Shown in pieces: positions 47,470 through 56,851 of a stretch of DNA of 64,000 nt. The position numbers were made by a program, and so were the translations under genes. The stretch covers positions 23,195 to 87,194 of the forward strand of contig NZ_JABEQD010000016.1 of the NCBI RefSeq assembly GCF_014174395.1. The letters run 5' to 3'. The stretch is from Gluconacetobacter aggeris (GTDB lineage: Bacteria > Pseudomonadota > Alphaproteobacteria > Acetobacterales > Acetobacteraceae). The notes below the pieces were generated by a model. That model searched no databases, was not told where the DNA came from, and saw only the letters and a list, made by a program, of their open reading frames with translations. The stretch's first letter is position 1; each line of letters begins with the position of its first letter.

Positions 47470-48489
47470 TTAACCGGGCACGCCCTTGCTGGTGGAATAC
47501 TCGAAATGCAGCGCCGTATCGGGCCGCACGATGGGGTGGATGGCGTGGGCGGCCATGGCGCCTTCGCTGAAGCCTTGCAGGATCAGTTTCAGCTTGCCGG
47601 GATAGGTGGCCACGTCGCCGATGGCGAAGATGCCGGGGAGCGAGGTTTCGCAGCTTGAGGGGACCACCGGGATGGTGCTGCGGATGGAGTCGATGCCCCA
47701 TTGGGCGATCGGGCCGAGATCGGTCGAGAGGCCGAAGAAGGGCAGCAGGCGGTCGGCTTCCAGCACGCGGGTGTCGCCGTCGAGGGTTGCGACCTCGACG
47801 CCTTCCAGCTTGCCGTCGGTGCCGTGCAGGCCGTGGAGCTGGTAGGGGACGATCTTCTCGATGCGGCCGGCGGCCACGGCTTCGTCGAGCTGGCGCAGGC
47901 TTTCCGGCGCGGCGCGGAAACGGTCGCGGCGGTGGACCAGCCAGATCTTCTCGGCTTCGTCCTTCAGGGCCAGGGCCCAGTCGATGGCGGAATCGCCGCC
48001 GCCGGCGATGACGATGCGGGTGCCGGTGAAATCGGCGCGGCGGCGGACGTAATATTGCACGGCACCCGTGGCCTCGAACCCTTCCAGCCCGGTCAGAGGC
48101 GGACGGTTGGGGCCGAAGGCGCCGGCGCCGGCGGCGATGATGACGGCGCGGGCGCTGATGACGTCGCCCTTGTCGGTGCGCAGCGTGAAGGCGCCGCGAT
48201 GGCCGGCCAGGCCTTCGACCCGGCGGCCCAGCAGGCGGGGCACGGCGAAGGGGGCGATCTGGCGGTCCAGCGCCTCGATCAGCGCCGCGCCTTCGATCGC
48301 GGGGTGGGCGGGGATGTCGTAGATCGGCTTTTCCGGATAGAGGGCGGCGCACTGGCCGCCCACGCTGTCCAGCGCGTCGACCAGGACGCAATCCAGCTTC
48401 AGCATGCCGCATTCGAACGCCGCGAACAGGCCGGTGGGGCCGGCGCCGATGATGGCGACATCGGTGGAAAGGGTGGGGGCGTCGGTCAT
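47470..48489 (-). CDS. Ferredoxin--NADP+ reductase, thioredoxin-reductase-like type
   Basis: 339 residues. FAD-binding VAIIGAGPTGLFAAFECG, the VGGQCAALYPEKPIYDIP stretch, NADP-binding IVIAGGGDSAIDWAL and C-terminal GIFAIGDVATYPGK are present. It lacks the redox CxxC of thioredoxin reductase. This is the YumC/TrxR-like FNR family that transfers electrons between NADPH and ferredoxin or flavodoxin. Confidence 0.92.
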   Translation of the reverse strand: MTDAPTLSTDVAIIGAGPTGLFAAFECGMLKLDCVLVDALDSVGGQCAALYPEKPIYDIPAHPAIEGAALIEALDRQIAPFAVPRLLGRRVEGLAGHRGAFTLRTDKGDVISARAVIIAAGAGAFGPNRPPLTGLEGFEATGAVQYYVRRRADFTGTRIVIAGGGDSAIDWALALKDEAEKIWLVHRRDRFRAAPESLRQLDEAVAAGRIEKIVPYQLHGLHGTDGKLEGVEVATLDGDTRVLEADRLLPFFGLSTDLGPIAQWGIDSIRSTIPVVPSSCETSLPGIFAIGDVATYPGKLKLILQGFSEGAMAAHAIHPIVRPDTALHFEYSTSKGVPG

Positions 48490-48629
48490 GTCGGTTCCGT
48501 GGTGCTGCGCTGCTGAACGATCAGGGCTTCGGTTGTGCGGTCTGTTTCGGCCGAGTGCAAGATGGCGGATACGGGGGCGGGGAAAACGGGGTCTTGTGCC
48601 GCTGCCGGGGCGGCGGGCATCATGACCGG

Positions 48630-49100
48630 ATGGAACCGCTGACCATCATTCTGCCGAGCCCCGAGGCGACGGGGGACCTGGCGCGGCGGCTGGCCCGTGC
48701 CGCGCGGCCGGGCGACGCCATTCTGCTGTCCGGCGTGCTGGGCGCCGGGAAGAGCGTGTTTTCCCGCGCCTTTCTGCGCGCGGCCTGTGGCGATCCGGAC
48801 ATGGAGGTGCCCAGCCCGACCTTTACGCTGGTGCAGGCTTATGACGCGCCGGTGGCGCCGGTCGCGCATTTCGACCTCTGGCGGCTGGATGGGCCGGGGG
48901 GGCTGCACGAGCTGGGCTGGGACGATGCGTGCGAGGGCATCGTGCTGGTGGAATGGCCGGACCGGCTGGGAGCCCTGATGCCGGTGGAAGCGTTGCGGAT
49001 CGAGCTGCTGGTGACGGGCGAGGAGACGCGCTGCGCACGGATCGCGGGGTGGGAGGATCGGCCGGTGTGGGCCGAACTGGCGGCCTGGAGGGGGGCATGA
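48630..49100 (+). CDS. tsaE: tRNA t6A biosynthesis ATPase TsaE
   Basis: 156 residues from ATG 48630; upstream frame to 48555 is unsupported. Walker A GVLGAGKSVFSRAFL, VPSPTFTLVQAY, FDLWRL and EWPDRLG are TsaE features. TsaE works with TsaB and TsaD in threonylcarbamoyl-adenosine formation. Its stop overlaps the murU start (ATGA). Confidence 0.96.
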   Translation: MEPLTIILPSPEATGDLARRLARAARPGDAILLSGVLGAGKSVFSRAFLRAACGDPDMEVPSPTFTLVQAYDAPVAPVAHFDLWRLDGPGGLHELGWDDACEGIVLVEWPDRLGALMPVEALRIELLVTGEETRCARIAGWEDRPVWAELAAWRGA

Positions 49101-49867
49101 GCATTCCGATGCCGCAGCGGGCGATGCTGTTCGCCGCCGGGGCCGGCAGCCGGATGCGGCCGCTGACCGAGGACACGGCCAAGCCGCTGCTGGCGGTCGA
49201 TGGGCGGGCCATTCTGGACCATGTGCTGGACCGGCTGGACAAGGCCGGGGTGGCCGAAGTGGTGGTGAATGTATGCTGGCAGGCCGGGAAGGTGCGCGCG
49301 GCGCTGCGGGCCCGTGCCGAGGCCGGGCTGGGGCCGCGTGTGGTCGTGCGGGCCGAGCAGACGCTGCTGGAGAGTGGCGGGAGTGCCGCGGCCGCGTTGC
49401 GGGACGGGGCGTTGGGGCCGGAGCCGTTCTTTCTGCTGAATGGCGATTCGCTGTGGCTGAACGGGCCGGTGCCGGCGCTGTGCCGGCTGGCCGCCGCCTT
49501 CGATCCGGCGCGGATGGATGCGCTGCTGCTGCTGGCGCGGACCAGCCTGGCGGTGGGGGCGGTCGGGCAGGGGGATTTTGTCTCCGCGCCCGATGGGTTG
49601 CTGCGCCGGGCGGTGCGGGGGGCGCTGACGCCCTATGTGTTTGCCGGGGTGCAGTTGGCCGCGCCTTCCTTGTTTGCCGAGGCGCCGCCGGGGCCGTTCA
49701 GCCTGAACCGGCTGTGGGATGCGGCCATCGCGCGGGAGCGGCTGTTTGGCATCGTGCATGATTCGGTGTGGTGCCATCTGTCCCGGCCGGAGGATCTGGC
49801 GGTGGCGACGCGGGCGTTGCGGCTGGCGCGGGAGCCGGATGCGGCTGAACGGGATGTGAGTTTGTGA
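49097..49867 (+). CDS. murU: MurNAc-1-phosphate uridylyltransferase-like nucleotidyltransferase
   Basis: 256 residues. LFAAGAGSRMRPLTEDTAKPLL is the nucleotidyltransferase signature; LLNGDSLW holds the metal-binding Asp, and ESGGSAAAAL matches MurU style. MurU makes UDP-MurNAc from recycled MurNAc-1-phosphate. In related genomes a kinase (amgK) normally sits between tsaE and murU; here the two overlap with no room for it. Overlaps addB by 4 bases. Confidence 0.9.
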   Translation: MSIPMPQRAMLFAAGAGSRMRPLTEDTAKPLLAVDGRAILDHVLDRLDKAGVAEVVVNVCWQAGKVRAALRARAEAGLGPRVVVRAEQTLLESGGSAAAALRDGALGPEPFFLLNGDSLWLNGPVPALCRLAAAFDPARMDALLLLARTSLAVGAVGQGDFVSAPDGLLRRAVRGALTPYVFAGVQLAAPSLFAEAPPGPFSLNRLWDAAIARERLFGIVHDSVWCHLSRPEDLAVATRALRLAREPDAAERDVSL

Positions 49868-52800
49868 GCGTCATTGCGACCGTTCCGCCGCATGTGCCTT
49901 TTCTGGATGAGATTGCCGCCCGCTGGATGGACGGGGTGGGGGGCGACCCGCAGCTGAGCGGTGACGGGCTGATCCTGCTGCCCAGCCGCCGGGCGGCGCG
50001 GGCGCTGACCGAGGCGTTTCTGCGCCGGGCCGATGGCAGGCCGCTGCTGCTGCCGCGTATTGCGCCGCTGGGGAGCCTGGACGAGGCGGGGCTGGCGCTG
50101 TCGGGGGATATGGCGCTGGATCTGCCGCCCGCCGTGGAGTCGTTGCGGCGGCTGGCGACGCTGGCGCTGCTGATCCTGAAGGCGGGGGATGCGTTCGGGG
50201 AGGTTCTGTCGCTGGATCAGGCCTGGCCGCTGGCCCGCGCCCTGGCCGAGCTGATGGATGATGCCGAATGGGCGGAGTGCGATCTGGCCGAGACGCTGCC
50301 GCTGGCGGCGGACGGGGATTTTGCCGAACATTGGCGGGAGACGCTGCGGTTTCTGTCGATCGTCACCAGCGTGTGGCCGGCGTGGCTGGCCGAGCAGGGG
50401 GTGATGAACCCGGTGGCGCGGCAGGTCGCGCTGCTGCGGGCGCAGGCCGGGCGCTGGCGTGCCGCGCCGGATGCGGAAACCCGTTTGTGGGCCGTGGGGT
50501 TTACCGATGCGGTGCCTGCCGTGCGCGACGTGCTGGATGCCGTGCTGGGTCGGGCGGGCGGTCGGCTGGTGCTGCCCTGGGTGGACCTGTCGCTGGATGA
50601 GGAGATCTGGGCGGCGCTGCCGGATGGGCATCCGCAGGCCGGGTTGGCGCGGCTGCTGACCGGGCTGGGGCGGGTGCGTGCGGATCTGGCGGTGTGGGAT
50701 GGCGGGGCGGATGGGCCGGCCTCCTGCCCGGCCGGGCGGGGCGGGGTGCTGGCGCGGGCCCTGTTGCCGGCGGCGGCGCTGGGCGACTGGCTGCGCGATG
50801 AGGGCGTGGTGGCGCTGGATGGGCTGTCGGTGCTGCGCGCCGCCGACCAGCAGGAGGAAGCGGCCGCCATTGCGCTGGTGTTGCGGCAGGCGATCGTGAC
50901 GCCGGGGCGCCGGGCGGCACTGGTGACGCCCGACCGGGGGCTGGCCGGGCGGGTGGCGGTGGAGCTGGCGCGCTGGGGCGTGGTGGCGGATGACAGTGCG
51001 GGCGAGCCGTTGCATGCCACGCCGCCTGCCGTGTTCCTGCGGCTGCTGGCGCGGGCGGCGGCGGGTGGGTTGTCGCCGGTGGCGTTGCTGTCGCTGTTGA
51101 AGCATCCGCTGGCGGCGTGTGGATTGGCGCCGGGGGCGTGCCGTGCCTCGGCGCGGTTGCTGGAGCGGGCGTTGCTGCGGGGGCCGGCGCCTCGGCCGGG
51201 GTTCGAGGGGCTGCGCGACCGGTTGGCGGCGGCGCGGGACGATGCGCATGGGGCGCTGGCGGATCGGCCCGATGCGCCGGAGGATCTGGCCGGGTTCGTC
51301 GATCGGCTGGAACGGTGTCTGGAGCCGGTGCTGGGCCTGTGGTCGGCGGAGGCGCGGCCGGTTGCCGACCTGTTGACCGGGTTGATCGCGGCGGCGGAGG
51401 CACTGGCAGCGACCGATGAGAAATCGGGTGCCGACCGGTTGTGGGCGGGGGAGGACGGGAATGCGCTGGGCCAGCATCTGGCGGGGCTGGTGGCGTTCTG
51501 CGATGTGTTGCCGGCGCAGCCTGGGCGGGTGCTGGAAGGGTTGCTGACGGCGTCGATGGGCGGGTTGTCCGTGCGCTCGCGGCGCGGGTTGCGGGGGCGG
51601 AGCGAGAGTGCGCTGCATCCGCGCATCTTCATCTGGGGCCTGATGGAGGCCCGGTTGCAGTCGGTCGAGACCATGGTGCTGGGCGGGCTGGTGGAGAGCG
51701 TGTGGCCGCCGGCCACCGATCCGGGCCCGTGGATGAGCCGACCGATGCGGGCGCGGGTGGGGTTGCCTTCGCCGGAGCGGGCGATCGGGCAGGCGGCGCA
51801 TGATTTCGTGGCCTGTGCCTGTGCGGCGGGGGAGGTTGTGCTGTCCGTGCCCGGCCGGCGGGATGGGGCGCCGACCGTGCCGGCGCGGTGGCTGGTGCGG
51901 CTGGATGCGTTCCTGGCCGGGCGGGGGCAGGCGGTGCCGGCGCATGAGGCGCTGTCGTGGCTGGCACGGCTGGACCGGTCGGCGGAGGCGCCGCGGCCGG
52001 TGGCGCCGCCGCGGCCTTGTCCGCCGGTGGATCTGCGGCCGCGCAATCTGACGATTACCGAGATCGAGACCTGGATGCGCGATCCGTATGCGATCCATGC
52101 GCGGCATATTCTGGGGTTGCGGCGGCTGAAGGAGATCGAGGAGCCGGCGGATGCGGCCGATTACGGCACCATCGTGCATGCCGCGCTGGATCGTTGGTTT
52201 CGCCAGCCCGTGGAGATGCGGGGCGGTGAGGCGGGGTTGCGTGGGCTGTTTGCCGAAGCGCTGGTGGAAGCGCGGTTGCGGCCGGCGCTGGCGGCGTGGT
52301 GGGCGCCGCGCCTGGAGCGGATCGCGGCCTGGGTGGTGGCGACCGAGGCTGCGCGGGCGGCGGGTGAGGGCGCGCCGATCGTGCTGACGCGCACCGAGCA
52401 GAGCGGCAAGGCGACGCTGAACGACCTGCCGGGCGGGCCGTTTCTGCTGCGGGGGCGGGCGGACCGGATCGACCGGGATGCGGCGGGGGCGCTGCTGCTG
52501 ATCGACTACAAGACCGGGACGCTGCCGAACCGCAAGACGGTGCTGGCCGGCTGGTCGTCGCAACTGGTGCTGGAGGCGGCGATGGCCGAGCGGGGGGCGT
52601 TCGGGCCCGAACTGGCCGGGCCGGCGCGCGAGCTGGCCTATTGGCGGCTGACCGGGGGGGCGGAGGCGGGGCAGATCCTGCCTTTGGCGGAAGGGGATGC
52701 GCTGGCGGAGCTGATCGCGGCGGCGTGGGAGAGCCTGCGCGGGCTGATTGCGATGTATGACGATCCGGGCCAGCCTTATCTGTCGCATCCGCATCCGGGG

Positions 52801-52881
52801 GAGAGCCCGCGTTTTGCCGATTATGCGCGGCTGGCGCGGGTGGCGGAGTGGAGTGCGGCGCGTGATGAGGCGGCGCCATGA
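49864..52881 (+). CDS. addB: Double-strand break repair protein AddB
   Basis: 1005 residues, normal for alphaproteobacterial AddB. LLPSRRAARALTEAF begins the helicase-like part; SRPMRARVGLPSPERAIGQAAHDF lies in the middle. A C-terminal PD-(D/E)XK nuclease domain follows, starting LTITEIETWMRDPY with YGTIVHAALDRWF and catalytic LLLIDYKTG. GTG start overlaps murU; stop overlaps addA. AddAB processes DNA ends for RecA. Confidence 0.95.
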   Translation: MSVIATVPPHVPFLDEIAARWMDGVGGDPQLSGDGLILLPSRRAARALTEAFLRRADGRPLLLPRIAPLGSLDEAGLALSGDMALDLPPAVESLRRLATLALLILKAGDAFGEVLSLDQAWPLARALAELMDDAEWAECDLAETLPLAADGDFAEHWRETLRFLSIVTSVWPAWLAEQGVMNPVARQVALLRAQAGRWRAAPDAETRLWAVGFTDAVPAVRDVLDAVLGRAGGRLVLPWVDLSLDEEIWAALPDGHPQAGLARLLTGLGRVRADLAVWDGGADGPASCPAGRGGVLARALLPAAALGDWLRDEGVVALDGLSVLRAADQQEEAAAIALVLRQAIVTPGRRAALVTPDRGLAGRVAVELARWGVVADDSAGEPLHATPPAVFLRLLARAAAGGLSPVALLSLLKHPLAACGLAPGACRASARLLERALLRGPAPRPGFEGLRDRLAAARDDAHGALADRPDAPEDLAGFVDRLERCLEPVLGLWSAEARPVADLLTGLIAAAEALAATDEKSGADRLWAGEDGNALGQHLAGLVAFCDVLPAQPGRVLEGLLTASMGGLSVRSRRGLRGRSESALHPRIFIWGLMEARLQSVETMVLGGLVESVWPPATDPGPWMSRPMRARVGLPSPERAIGQAAHDFVACACAAGEVVLSVPGRRDGAPTVPARWLVRLDAFLAGRGQAVPAHEALSWLARLDRSAEAPRPVAPPRPCPPVDLRPRNLTITEIETWMRDPYAIHARHILGLRRLKEIEEPADAADYGTIVHAALDRWFRQPVEMRGGEAGLRGLFAEALVEARLRPALAAWWAPRLERIAAWVVATEAARAAGEGAPIVLTRTEQSGKATLNDLPGGPFLLRGRADRIDRDAAGALLLIDYKTGTLPNRKTVLAGWSSQLVLEAAMAERGAFGPELAGPARELAYWRLTGGAEAGQILPLAEGDALAELIAAAWESLRGLIAMYDDPGQPYLSHPHPGESPRFADYARLARVAEWSAARDEAAP

Positions 52882-55800
52882 CTCTGACCCCTCGGGATGC
52901 CATCGGGCTGGCCAATGCGCGGCAGGCGGAGGCTTCGGACCCTGAAGCCTCGGTGTTCGTCTCGGCTTCGGCGGGGAGCGGCAAGACCAAGCTGCTGATC
53001 GACCGGTTGCTGCGGCTGATGTTGCCGCGTCTGGGGCCCGATGGGGTGGCGCTGGCCGGGTCGGACCCGGCGCGGATTCAGTGCCTGACCTTTACCAAGG
53101 CGGCGGCGGCGGAAATGGCGATCCGCCTGCAGAACCGGCTGGGACGGTGGGTGACGCTGTCGGACGCCGAGCTGGACCGTGAACTGGCGGCGCTGTCGGT
53201 GCCGCCGGGCGAGGGGGCGCGGCGGGCGGCGCGGGAATTGTTCGCCCGCGTGCTGGATCTGCCGGGTGGGATGCGGATCGGCACCATTCATGCCTTCTGC
53301 CAGTCGCTGTTGCGCCGTTTTCCGGTCGAGGCCGCGATCAGCCCGCATTTCACGCTGGTCGAGGATACGGATGCCCGCATTGCGCTGGGCGAGGCGGTGG
53401 AGGGCGTGGTCGGCGCGGGCGGGGATGCGGTGACGCTGCTGGCCGGGCAGGTGATGGTCGGCGCCTTTGCGGCGCTGGTGGGCAGCTTGCAGACCCAGAT
53501 GCGGCGGTTGCGGCCGGTGGTCGACCGGCTTTCGGTGGATCGGGCCGGGGTCGAGGCCGCGCTGATGCGGGTGCTGGGGGTGCGGGGCCGGGATGAGGCG
53601 GCGCTGCGCCATGCCGGCTGCGTGCCGCCGGATGAGGCGGGGCTGCGCGGCGCGTTGCGCGTGGTGGCGGAAGAGGGGCCGCCCGGTGCGCGGCGGACGG
53701 CGGCCGCCATGCTCGACTGGCTGGCGTTGCCGCCGGACGGGCGGGCGGCGCGGTGGGGCGTGTGGCGGGCGGCGCTGGTGACCAGCGAGAATGCGCCGCG
53801 CAAGCGGGGCGGGCTGAGCGCGAAGTTCGATACCGAGCATGAGGGTGTGTGTGACGCGCTGGTGGCCGAGGCCGAGCGCGTGATTGCCGTGGATGAGGAA
53901 TGCCGCGCGATTGCCCTGCTGCATGCCACCATGGCGCTGCTGGATGTCGCGGTGCCGGTGCTGCTGCGGTACGGCGACCGCAAGCGCGGGCAGGGGCTGG
54001 TCGATTATGACGATCTGATCGAGCGCACGCTGGATCTGCTGAAAGATCCTGGTGCGGCCTGGGTGTTGTACAAGCTGGATGGCGGTATCGATCATCTGCT
54101 GCTGGACGAGGTGCAGGATACCTCGCCCGATCAGTGGGCGATCGCGGGTGGGCTGACGGCGGAGTTCTTTGCCGGGGCGGGGGCGCGGGAGCCGGATGCG
54201 GCGCCGCGCACCTTGTTCGCGGTGGGGGATTACAAGCAGTCGATCTATTCGTTCCAGGGGGCCGATCCTGAGGCTTTTCGGCTGTGGCGGGCGCGGTTCC
54301 GGCGGCGGGTGGAGGAGGCGGGGAGCCCGTGGAAGGAGCCGGCGCTGACGGTTTCGTTCCGGTCCACCGCGCCGGTTTTGAATCTGGTCGATGCGGTCTT
54401 TGCCTTGCCCGACGCGGCGCGGGGGCTGGTCGAGCCCGGGGGCGAGGTGCCGGTGCACCTGTCCGCGCGGCCGGGGCAGGGCGGGCGGGTCGAATTATGG
54501 CCGCTGACGCCGGTGGAGGATGATGGCGGGGCGCCCGATCCGTGGCGGGCGCCGCGCGAGAATGCGGGCCAGTCCACGGCCGCGCAGCGGCTGGCGGATA
54601 CGCTGGCGGCGTGGATCGTCGCCGAGCTGCGCAGGCCGCCCGAGCCGGGGCAGGCGCCGCTGACGCCGGGGGATGTGCTGGTGCTGGTGCCCCGGCGCTC
54701 GGCCTTTGTGCGGGCGCTGATCCGGGCGCTGAAGACGCATGACGTGCCGGTGGCGACCCTGGTGCGGACCGGGCTGGTGGACCAGGTGGCGGTGCAGGAC
54801 CTGATGGCGCTGTGCGATGCGCTGCTGCTGCCGCAGGACGATCTGACGCTGGCCTGCGTGCTGACCTCGCCGCTGGGTGGGGTGTCGGACGACAGTCTGC
54901 TGGCGCTGGCGGCCGGGCGGGGGGAGAAGCCGCTCTGGGCGGCGCTGCGGGATCGGCAGGGCGAGCGGCCGGAGTGGCAGGCGGCGTGGACGATGCTGGG
55001 GACGCTGTTCCGCCGGGTGGATTATGCCTCGCCCTATGGATTGCTGTCCGAGGCGCTGGGGCCGCTGGGGGGGCGGGCGCGGCTGCTGGCGCGGTTGGGG
55101 CCGGAGGCGGCCGAGCCGGTGGACGAGCTGCTGTCGGCCGCGTTGCGCTATGAATCGCTGCATCCGGCGTCGCTTCAGGGGTTTCTGCACTGGCTGCGGG
55201 CGTCGCAGGAGAGTGTGAAGCGCGAGCCCGATGCGGCAGCCGACATGGTGCGGGTGATGACCGCCCATGGCGCCAAGGGTTTGCAGGCGCGGCTGGTGAT
55301 CCTGCCCGATACGGTGGGGGCCGCGAAATTCGATGGCGGGATTGTCTGGGGGCGGGACGAGAAGTCGGGGCTGGAATTGCCGGTATGGGTGCCGCGCGTC
55401 GATATGGGCGTGGGTGTGACCGGCGCCTTGCAGAGCACGATCCGCGAGGCGGCGGCGGAGGAATATCATCGGCTGCTGTATGTGGCGCTGACGCGGGCCA
55501 GCGACCGGCTGGTGGTGTGTGGCTGGCAGCAGAAGCGCAACGTGGCCGAGGATTGCTGGTACAGCCTGTGCCGGCAGGGGTTCGAGCAGGCGGGGGCGGA
55601 GGAGCGGCCCTTCGAGCTGGGATGGGAGGGCACGCGGCTGGTGCTGGAGGCGCCGGCTGCCGTGGCCTCGACGGAGGTGCGCGCGCCGCGTGCCGAGGCC
55701 GCGCCGGCGCCTTTGCCGGGATGGATGGGGCGGGCGCCCGATTGGGTGGCGACGGCGCCGCCGGTGGAAGCGGCGCTGCTGCGGCCGCTGGTGCCCAGCC

Positions 55801-56402
55801 GGCCGGACGATGCGCCGCTGGGGCCGCAGCCGGCCGTGCGCTCGCCGCTGGCCATTGCTCGGGCCCGGCGCCCGGCGGCGCGGGAGCAGGCGTTGCGGCG
55901 GGGCGAGATCGTGCATGCGCTGCTGCAATATCTGCCCGATCATCCGCCGGCGCGGCGGCGGGAGGTGGCGCTGGCGTGGCTGGCGCGGCCGGGCAACGGG
56001 CTGGATGCGGCGGAACAGGCGCGGATTGCCGGGCAGGTGCTGGCGGTGATGGACGAGCCGGCGCTGGCCCCCCTGTTCGGGCCCGGCAGCCGGGCGGAGC
56101 AGCCGGTGGCCGGTGTGGCCGGGGGCAGCGTGATCGTGGGGCAGGTGGACCGGATGGTGGTGTGCCCCGACGCGGTGCTGCTATGCGATTTCAAGACCAA
56201 CCGCCTGCCGCCGAAGGACGTGGAGTCGACATCGGTGCTGTATCTGCGTCAGATGGCGTCGTACAGGGCGCTGATGGCTGCCCTCTATCCTGATCGGCCG
56301 GTTCGATGCACCCTTGTCTGGACCGAGGAGGTCCGGATTATGCCGTTGCCCGATTCGCTGCTGGCGCGGCATGCGCCGGGCGCCGTGCCGGACGGAGCGT
56401 AA
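52878..56402 (+). CDS. addA: Double-strand break repair helicase-nuclease AddA
   Basis: 1174 residues. UvrD-type helicase motifs: SASAGSGKTKLLIDR (I), CLTFTKAAAAEMAIR (Ia), LLLDEVQDTSPDQW (II), VGDYKQSIYSFQGAD (III), VMTAHGAKGLQARLV (V) and LLYVALTRASDRLVV (VI). The C-terminal nuclease has GEIVHALLQYL and LLCDFKTNRLP. Partner of AddB. Confidence 0.97.
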   Translation: MTLTPRDAIGLANARQAEASDPEASVFVSASAGSGKTKLLIDRLLRLMLPRLGPDGVALAGSDPARIQCLTFTKAAAAEMAIRLQNRLGRWVTLSDAELDRELAALSVPPGEGARRAARELFARVLDLPGGMRIGTIHAFCQSLLRRFPVEAAISPHFTLVEDTDARIALGEAVEGVVGAGGDAVTLLAGQVMVGAFAALVGSLQTQMRRLRPVVDRLSVDRAGVEAALMRVLGVRGRDEAALRHAGCVPPDEAGLRGALRVVAEEGPPGARRTAAAMLDWLALPPDGRAARWGVWRAALVTSENAPRKRGGLSAKFDTEHEGVCDALVAEAERVIAVDEECRAIALLHATMALLDVAVPVLLRYGDRKRGQGLVDYDDLIERTLDLLKDPGAAWVLYKLDGGIDHLLLDEVQDTSPDQWAIAGGLTAEFFAGAGAREPDAAPRTLFAVGDYKQSIYSFQGADPEAFRLWRARFRRRVEEAGSPWKEPALTVSFRSTAPVLNLVDAVFALPDAARGLVEPGGEVPVHLSARPGQGGRVELWPLTPVEDDGGAPDPWRAPRENAGQSTAAQRLADTLAAWIVAELRRPPEPGQAPLTPGDVLVLVPRRSAFVRALIRALKTHDVPVATLVRTGLVDQVAVQDLMALCDALLLPQDDLTLACVLTSPLGGVSDDSLLALAAGRGEKPLWAALRDRQGERPEWQAAWTMLGTLFRRVDYASPYGLLSEALGPLGGRARLLARLGPEAAEPVDELLSAALRYESLHPASLQGFLHWLRASQESVKREPDAAADMVRVMTAHGAKGLQARLVILPDTVGAAKFDGGIVWGRDEKSGLELPVWVPRVDMGVGVTGALQSTIREAAAEEYHRLLYVALTRASDRLVVCGWQQKRNVAEDCWYSLCRQGFEQAGAEERPFELGWEGTRLVLEAPAAVASTEVRAPRAEAAPAPLPGWMGRAPDWVATAPPVEAALLRPLVPSRPDDAPLGPQPAVRSPLAIARARRPAAREQALRRGEIVHALLQYLPDHPPARRREVALAWLARPGNGLDAAEQARIAGQVLAVMDEPALAPLFGPGSRAEQPVAGVAGGSVIVGQVDRMVVCPDAVLLCDFKTNRLPPKDVESTSVLYLRQMASYRALMAALYPDRPVRCTLVWTEEVRIMPLPDSLLARHAPGAVPDGA

Positions 56403-56470
56403 CTTGAATCCCGGTGGTCCGGCGCCATGTGCAGGCAGAGGGCCGCCAACGAAGCCCGAGGAGTGATGTG

Positions 56471-56797
56471 ATGAGCGAGAACACCGTGGCCGTCAGCGAC
56501 GCCACTTTCGAAAGCGATGTACTGAAGGCCGAAGGGCCGGTGCTGGTCGATTTCTGGGCCGAATGGTGCGGCCCGTGCAAGATGATCGCCCCCGCGCTGG
56601 AAGAGATCGGCGCCGAGTTCAAGGGCAAGCTGACGGTTGCGAAGGTGAATATCGACGACAACCCGAGCACGCCCAATGCCTATGCCGTGCGCGGCATTCC
56701 GACGCTGATCCTGTTCAAGGACGGCAAGCCGGCGGCCACCAAGGTCGGCGCACTGCCGAAGAGCCAGCTCAAGGAATGGGTCAAGAGCAGCATTTGA
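56471..56797 (+). CDS. trxA: Thioredoxin
   Basis: 108 residues from ATG 56471. [11 protein letters not shown] carries the active-site CGPC; the cis-Pro region is [13 protein letters not shown]. It follows addA by 69 bases, as in many alphaproteobacteria. Confidence 0.98.
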   Translation: MSENTVAVSDATFESDVLKAEGPVLVDFWAEWCGPCKMIAPALEEIGAEFKGKLTVAKVNIDDNPSTPNAYAVRGIPTLILFKDGKPAATKVGALPKSQLKEWVKSSI

Positions 56798-56851
56798 GGC
56801 TGCGGCGGGACGAGGGCGGCGCGCCGGTTGCGCGCCGCCTGATCCTGCCTG

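Noticed and set aside
49633..55943. Very long minus-strand open frames opposite murU, addB and addA (over 1000 codons in one case)
   Set aside because: They are antisense to clear genes and rich in Arg/Pro/His from GC-biased codons; no domain is recognisable.
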